From JBBRLA01 sp038231615 (GTDB lineage Bacteria; Myxococcota_A; Polyangia; Palsa-1104; JAEUJZ01), in NCBI GenBank assembly GCA_038231615.1, contig JBBRLA010000281.1, positions 1-10,246 of the forward strand: 10,246 nucleotides of DNA. Reading direction: 5' to 3'. The stretch's first letter is position 1, and each line of letters opens with the position of its first letter. The translations under genes were made by a program, and so were the position numbers. Shown here piece by piece: positions 7,029 through 10,246 of this stretch. The notes under the pieces are model-generated. The model was not told the DNA's origin. It did not search any database and worked only from the letters and a program-made list of their open reading frames with translations.

Positions 7029-7059
7029 CCGGGTCCCGGCGAGTTGCCGGGAAACCCGG
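7029..7059 (-). repeat. Two-part GC-rich stem-loop upstream of the lipoprotein gene
   Basis: The inner stem pairs CCCGGC (7035-7040) with GCCGGG (7046-7051) around a 5-nt loop. The outer stem pairs CCGGG (7029-7033) with CCCGG (7055-7059), giving about 11 base pairs with a T/AAA internal asymmetry. It lies between sorB and the lipoprotein gene, starting 20 bases upstream of the lipoprotein ATG. With no T-run in either direction it is not a classic terminator. If the promoter at 7064-7091 is real, the stem would sit at the very 5' end of the lipoprotein mRNA. Confidence 0.6.
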
Positions 7060-7063
7060 GAAG

Positions 7064-7091
7064 GTTTTAGGGCGAATGGAGCCGATGACAA
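7064..7091 (-). promoter_or_regulatory. Candidate sigma70-type promoter for the lipoprotein gene
   Basis: On the minus strand TTGTCA (7091-7086) is followed after 16 bases by TAAAAC (7069-7064). One mismatch to the -35 consensus and two or three to the -10 make it plausible. Two tandem GCTTGGC copies (7095-7101, 7102-7108) lie just upstream of the -35 box. Confidence 0.4.
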
Positions 7092-7112
7092 GGAGCTTGG
7101 CGCTTGGCGATC

Positions 7113-7424
7113 CTATTTGCCGTAGTTCGTCGTCAAATAGCCCAGGATGGGCGGGAGGTCCTTGTCGGCCACGGCGGCACCCATCACCTTGATCATCTTG
7201 GTGACCTCCGCTTCCCAGCCCTTGCGGTCAAGGAAGGGGGCGTTCATCGGGATGTAATCCAGGCTGTGGCAGCCTGAGCACTGGGCTACCAAAAGGGGCC
7301 TTTCGGGGGCGTCCTTGAGCTTTACCTTGTCCTCCTGTGCCAGCGCGTGGCCGCCGAGCAAGGTGAACCACAGGCAGAGGGGCGCGGCGAATGATCCCGC
7401 GGTGGACGGGGAAGGAAGTCTCAT
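7113..7424 (-). CDS. sorB: SorB-like small cytochrome c (sulfite dehydrogenase electron acceptor)
   Basis: This 103-residue exported single-haem cytochrome has a Sec signal peptide (about residues 1-29, cleavage after ALA before QED) and a CSGCH haem motif (C49, C52, H53 as axial ligand). Met77 or Met81 in the TKMIKVMGAA stretch is the likely second ligand. It starts eight bases after the sorA stop, and the TGAGGA overlapping that stop provides a ribosome site. Its size and place right after a sulfite oxidase gene fit SorB, which takes electrons from the molybdenum subunit and passes them to the periplasmic electron transport chain. The sequence after the haem motif (LDYIPMNAPFLDRKGW) matches what I expect of such cytochromes. 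A generic cytochrome c serving another dehydrogenase is the main alternative. Confidence 0.85.
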   Translation of the reverse strand: MRLPSPSTAGSFAAPLCLWFTLLGGHALAQEDKVKLKDAPERPLLVAQCSGCHSLDYIPMNAPFLDRKGWEAEVTKMIKVMGAAVADKDLPPILGYLTTNYGK

Positions 7425-7432
7425 CAAGGTCC

Positions 7433-8665
7433 TCACGTCACGTTCAGGCCCAGTTCCTGGACCCGGTTGTGGTGGTAGCCGGCGGGGTTTGGCACGACCG
7501 AAAATCCTTGCGTCGCTCCGTTCTGGTTGGTGGCCCGCGCCATCACCACCAGCTTGCCCGGCTGTGGCGCGGTCAACGTGTACCTGAACCGCCGCCACGA
7601 GAAGCGACCCTGGTCCTGGCCCAGCCGTGCCGGCCGCCAGGTCTTTCCGCCGTTGGTGGACACCTCGACCGTGCGGATGCCGTGGCCGCCGTCCCAGGCA
7701 ACCCCCGAAAGCTCCCTGGGCCGCCCGGCGGGGATCGTCTCGCCCTCGTGGGTGCTGGTGAACAAGGAGTTCACCAAAAGCTCGGTGATCGGCGTGTTGA
7801 CCTCGGTCCGCTGCGTCGGGAAATCGTCCGCCACGGCGAACTTGCCGACGGGGATGCGGTAGGCGCTTTTCATCCAGAAGCTGGTCAGGGGCTGGCTGCG
7901 CACCTCGATCCCCTGGACATGCTTCATCCAGTAGGTCGCGGCCCACCCGGGCACGACCAGGCGGGCCGGGAACCCGTTGTACTGAGGCAATGGTTGCCCG
8001 TTCATCTCCCAGCAGATCAGGGTGTTCTCGTCCTGGGCCTTCCACAAGGGCAGGCTTTTGACGAAGTCCGGCGTCTTTTCCGCCACCCCCGCGTCCGCGC
8101 CGTTTGCGGCCACCTCGACGGCCCCGGCCTTGACCCCCGCCTTGCGCAGCACATCTCGCAGGCGCACGCCGCGAAAGCGCGCATTCCCCATCGCCCCATA
8201 TCCCCATTGCACGCCGGGCACATGGGGCGAAAACAGGCCCCGCCTGCTGCCGGCGCACTGGCAGCAGGCGGCGATCTCGACCTCCTCGAAGCCCCGGCGC
8301 AAGTCGTTCATCGAGAGCAGGAGCGGGCGCTCCGCCGCGTCGCCGGACACGGCCAGCCGCCAGTCGGAAAGCTTGACCTGGGGGATGAACGACAGGTGGT
8401 AGCGGACGAAAAAGGCGTCGTTGGCGGTGAAGTCCTCGCCCAGAGCGAAAAGGGGGGTTTCGTAGTTGGGCGGCCGGTAGGTGCGCTTCAGCAGGGGGCG
8501 CTTCCCCGGCAGGGCATGCAGCTCTGCCCCCTCGATGGCGCCTTTGGGCAACTCCGCCGGCTGCCAGGGCAGGGCGTCGCCGCGGCCCCAGCTGGGCAAA
8601 AGGAGCCCGGCGCCCGCGACCAGCGCCGCTCCCTGCTCGATGAATTGCCTTCGATTCGGATTCAT
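7433..8665 (-). CDS. sorA: SorA-like molybdenum sulfite:cytochrome c oxidoreductase, catalytic subunit
   Basis: This 410-residue protein of the sulfite oxidase family would oxidise sulfite to sulfate in the periplasm, giving electrons to the cytochrome encoded just downstream. The N terminus carries a twin-arginine export signal (NRRQF followed by a hydrophobic stretch to about residue 28), as expected for a protein exported folded with molybdopterin. The molybdopterin domain shows the cofactor-ligand Cys in QCAGSRR (C137, preceded by C134-C135), GNARFRGVRLRDVL (161-174), and NGQPLPQYNGFPARLVVPG (222-240). Residues about 285-405 form the C-terminal Mo-co dimerisation domain, including VEVSTNGGKTW. 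Position 140 is Ser where many relatives have Asn. Start chosen at 8665 because GGAG lies nine bases upstream; an in-frame ATG at 8680 lacks such a site. The substrate is inferred from family and neighbour; other sulfite-oxidase-like enzymes exist. Confidence 0.88.
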   Translation of the reverse strand: MNPNRRQFIEQGAALVAGAGLLLPSWGRGDALPWQPAELPKGAIEGAELHALPGKRPLLKRTYRPPNYETPLFALGEDFTANDAFFVRYHLSFIPQVKLSDWRLAVSGDAAERPLLLSMNDLRRGFEEVEIAACCQCAGSRRGLFSPHVPGVQWGYGAMGNARFRGVRLRDVLRKAGVKAGAVEVAANGADAGVAEKTPDFVKSLPLWKAQDENTLICWEMNGQPLPQYNGFPARLVVPGWAATYWMKHVQGIEVRSQPLTSFWMKSAYRIPVGKFAVADDFPTQRTEVNTPITELLVNSLFTSTHEGETIPAGRPRELSGVAWDGGHGIRTVEVSTNGGKTWRPARLGQDQGRFSWRRFRYTLTAPQPGKLVVMARATNQNGATQGFSVVPNPAGYHHNRVQELGLNVT

Positions 8666-8685
8666 GGGAGGGGGCTCCATGACGC

Positions 8686-9537
8686 TCAGGAAGCGGGGAA
8701 AAGGGGATCGGGCCGCTCCGGGGGAGAAGCGAAGAAGTGGAAGTACGCGGCCAGCAGCAGGTACTGCAAGCTGCCAAGGACAATATACTCGGGCAGCCAA
8801 TGCACGATGCCGGCGGCGTAGCCCAGGAGCAGGCTGGCCACAATGTAGATGTTGATCAGCCGGTTGTCGGTCATGCCGATCTTGGGCACGCGCCAGCGGG
8901 AGATCATGGTCAATCCGAAGAGCAAGAGGGCGATGGGGTAGTAGGGCAAAAGGCCGTCGAGGCGCAGGGAGCCGAGCAGGCGCAGGCCGGGGAAGCTTTC
9001 GTAAAGGAGGTGCCCACCGGTCTCCACCTGACTGAAGGACGGGTCGCTGTACTTGCACAGGGTGATCAGCATCGCCAGGACCGCGGCGCCGCTCATGGTG
9101 GAGGGGACGCCGAAGAAGAAACGGGGGTTGCCGGTGCTGACGTTGAACCGGGCCAGGCGCACCGCGGCACACAAGACGTACACCGAACAGATGGCACGGA
9201 GGGCGAGGTTGGGCAGGCCGGTGGCCCATCCCAGTTCTGGGTGTTTCATGAAAAAGGCGTAGGTCAGGGTGGCCGGGACCATGCCGTAGTTCAAGAGGTC
9301 GGCCAGAGAGTCGAGCTGCACGCCGATGGGGGAGCTGGCGTTGAGGAGGCGGGCGACGAGTCCATCGAGTTTGTCGGTCAGGGTGGAGTAAAGGGCCCAC
9401 CACGCGCCCCAGATGATCTCGCCGCGGAGGGCGGCCTGAAGGGCGAGGACGGCGAAGACGATGGAGCCGCCGGTGACGGCGTTGGGCGCCAGGTAGCGGA
9501 GGGTTCGTCTCAGCTTGTTCTCGTTCGTGGCGGTCAC
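8686..9537 (-). CDS. pssA: CDP-diacylglycerol-serine O-phosphatidyltransferase (phosphatidylserine synthase)
   Basis: This 283-residue multi-pass membrane enzyme joins CDP-diacylglycerol and L-serine to give phosphatidylserine, precursor of phosphatidylethanolamine. The CDP-alcohol phosphotransferase signature is complete: D55-x2-D58-G59-x2-A62-R63-x8-G72-x3-D76-x3-D80. The later RFNVSTGNPRFFFGVPSTMSG (split here around residues 130-150) is the hallmark that separates PssA from PgsA-type enzymes. Several hydrophobic helices are visible (about 20-38, 84-97, 110-127, 147-161, 198-213, 228-245, 250-269). The GTG start (9537) overlaps the pilZ stop as GTGA, with AGGGG just upstream as ribosome site, so translation is coupled to pilZ. 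The sorA gene starts 20 bases after its stop. No psd (decarboxylase) gene is in view. Confidence 0.9.
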   Translation of the reverse strand: MTATNENKLRRTLRYLAPNAVTGGSIVFAVLALQAALRGEIIWGAWWALYSTLTDKLDGLVARLLNASSPIGVQLDSLADLLNYGMVPATLTYAFFMKHPELGWATGLPNLALRAICSVYVLCAAVRLARFNVSTGNPRFFFGVPSTMSGAAVLAMLITLCKYSDPSFSQVETGGHLLYESFPGLRLLGSLRLDGLLPYYPIALLLFGLTMISRWRVPKIGMTDNRLINIYIVASLLLGYAAGIVHWLPEYIVLGSLQYLLLAAYFHFFASPPERPDPLFPAS

Positions 9538-10010
9538 GTTCCCCTGCCCATGAGCTTGTTGTAAAGATGGCTGCCGAGGCTCTCGATCATAAGCTGCTCC
9601 ACGGTCTGGCTGATGGCTGCGTGTTGCTCGGGGGAATCGTACATGAATCGGATGCCCATGCCAGGCTCGTGGTTTTCGGGGACGCCGGGAGGGGAGGGCT
9701 GGCCCAGGTGCTTTTTCCACATGACCTGGCCGCGGAGGGCGATGGGCGCGGGGAGGCGGGGCACGGTGAGGCTGAACATGAAGACGGTGCCTGGGGGAAG
9801 AGGATCGGTGGTGTGGATGAAGGTGCCGCCATGGGAGATGTTCCTGGTGTAGTCGGCGAAGAAGGCGTTGAGCTTGCGATATTCGACGCGGAGCTGGATC
9901 GAGGCGCGGGGGCTGTTGCGGCGTTCTTGATCGCCGCGGCTGACGATCACGTCGGTTGATTCGGTAGGGCTCGTGGGGTCGGTGGGCCTTCGGGGGTCTC
10001 GATCGGTCAT
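9534..10010 (-). CDS. PilZ-domain protein, predicted c-di-GMP binding
   Basis: This 158-residue soluble protein is built around one PilZ domain (about residues 28-140). Both c-di-GMP contact motifs are intact: RNSPR (R31-xxx-R35) and NISHGG (N57-x-S59-x-x-G62). The later GMGIRFMY segment is the usual closing strand. The overall pattern matches the PilZ subgroup abundant in myxobacteria. The first 27 residues are Pro/Thr/Asp-rich and probably disordered. No output domain is attached, so it likely acts by binding a partner. The stop overlaps the pssA start, making the membrane lipid enzyme or its product a candidate target, though coupling alone does not prove this. The start at 10010 fits the promoter 35 bases upstream and a weak GAG eight bases before the ATG. 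Confidence 0.9.
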   Translation of the reverse strand: MTDRDPRRPTDPTSPTESTDVIVSRGDQERRNSPRASIQLRVEYRKLNAFFADYTRNISHGGTFIHTTDPLPPGTVFMFSLTVPRLPAPIALRGQVMWKKHLGQPSPPGVPENHEPGMGIRFMYDSPEQHAAISQTVEQLMIESLGSHLYNKLMGRGT

Positions 10011-10044
10011 GGTGGAAGCTCGACGAGGCCTGGGGCCTGGCCGT

Positions 10045-10074
10045 ACGCTAAACTCCCGGCGCCTGGGATGTCAA
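10045..10074 (-). promoter_or_regulatory. Sigma70-type promoter for the pilZ-pssA-sorAB unit
   Basis: On the minus strand a perfect TTGACA (10074-10069) is followed by TTAGCG after 17 bases or TAGCGT (10050-10045) after 18. Transcription would start near 10038, giving a leader of about 28 nt before the pilZ ATG. This is the best promoter match in the window. Confidence 0.65.
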
Positions 10075-10095
10075 CCGGCTTCTGCTTGGGTCTCG

Positions 10096-10113
10096 TCGGT
10101 CCGGCTCGGTCCG
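10096..10113. repeat. Direct repeat TCGGTCCG x2, one helical turn apart, upstream of the pilZ promoter
   Basis: TCGGTCCG occurs at 10096-10103 and again at 10106-10113, a period of 10 bases. The nearer copy is 21 bases upstream of the -35 box of the pilZ promoter, a position typical of activator binding. No regulator is identified. Confidence 0.45.
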
Positions 10114-10129
10114 AATTTGAGGACAGGCC

Positions 10130-10231
10130 CTAGTGAAAGAAGAGCCGCCAGCCCACGATGCCGAAGCCGAGGAACACCAGCATTCCGATCACCACGGCCC
10201 ACAGGATGTACCGGCCCATGTTCATTTCCAT
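10130..10231 (-). CDS. Small single-pass membrane peptide (33 residues), hypothetical
   Basis: This short ORF reads MEMNMGRYILW at its start, then a strongly hydrophobic segment (about residues 7-28, VVIGMLVFLGFGIVGW) and a short RLFFH tail, so it would be a single-pass inner-membrane peptide. An in-frame TAG three codons before the first ATG shows it is not the end of a longer gene. Nearly all codons end in G or C, like the real genes here, which supports coding. The third ATG (codon 5) may be the true start because GGAA lies seven bases before it. It is on the same strand as pilZ, with 119 bases between its stop and the pilZ start. I do not recognise the family. Confidence 0.5.
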   Translation of the reverse strand: MEMNMGRYILWAVVIGMLVFLGFGIVGWRLFFH

Positions 10232-10246
10232 GCCCGGCTAGATCCC

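Larger units (their letters stand above)
10011..10129. other. Intergenic region upstream of pilZ
   Basis: This 119-base stretch holds the pilZ promoter and the direct repeat described separately. The part next to the small ORF (10114-10129, AATTTGAGGACAGGCC) shows no T-tract terminator. I see no RNA gene in it. Confidence 0.6.

Noticed and set aside
5794..7125. 443-codon plus-strand frame opposite the lipoprotein gene
   Set aside because: Arg/Gly/Val-rich with no recognisable domain; the minus strand has a signal peptide, lipobox and FnIII-like domain in frame.
8666..8680. Alternative ATG five codons upstream for sorA
   Set aside because: No ribosome site before it; the GGAG right after it serves the ATG at 8665, which puts the twin-arginine motif at the N terminus.
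7391..8821. 476-codon plus-strand frame opposite sorA
   Set aside because: Mirror of sorA; the minus strand encodes full sulfite oxidase motifs.
10111..10134. Insertion-sequence-like terminus next to a CTAG
   Set aside because: The sequence around AATTTGAGGACAGGCCCTAG vaguely recalls IS ends, but there is no second end, transposase or target duplication in view. A search of IS-end databases would settle it.

Overview
The window is GC-rich with strongly GC-biased third codon positions and tightly packed genes. It looks like a chromosomal segment from a Gram-negative bacterium, most likely Myxococcota or a related former deltaproteobacterial group. The reasons are an Mla-type lipid transporter whose MCE subunit carries a C-terminal beta-rich domain, a PilZ protein of the kind common in myxobacteria, and a large lipoprotein with a long Asp/Gly/Ala-rich linker after its lipid-anchor cysteine. 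This placement is inference; there is no rRNA or other marker gene here. I see no mobile element, CRISPR array, tRNA or rRNA.

Plus strand, left to right. (1) The end of an mlaF-like ATPase gene overlaps an mlaD-like gene by four bases; they belong to a phospholipid transport operon that starts outside the window. (2) After a marked inverted repeat comes a NYN-domain (PIN-like) putative RNase gene. (3) A helicase/nuclease pair follows: an XPB-family SF2 helicase with the N-terminal damage-recognition-like region, then a Bax1 (DUF790) nuclease starting at a TTG codon inside the end of the helicase gene. The pair probably forms an XPB-Bax1 complex of the type known from archaea. Whether the NYN protein works with it is open.

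Minus strand, read right to left. A 33-codon membrane peptide ORF lies at the right edge. A good sigma70-like promoter then precedes pilZ. pssA (phosphatidylserine synthase) starts at a GTG overlapping the pilZ stop. Next come sorA (Tat-exported molybdenum sulfite dehydrogenase) and sorB (small cytochrome c), with 20-nt and 8-nt gaps, so pilZ-pssA-sorA-sorB look like one transcription unit. After 104 nt holding a candidate promoter and a stem-loop comes a gene for a large lipoprotein of unknown function. It converges on bax1 with two bases between the stop codons.

The best candidates for something not well described are the NYN-XPB-Bax1 cluster, the MlaD-barrel fusion as a possible trans-envelope lipid conduit, and the translational coupling of a c-di-GMP-type PilZ protein to phosphatidylserine synthase. 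No gap exceeds 300 bases.
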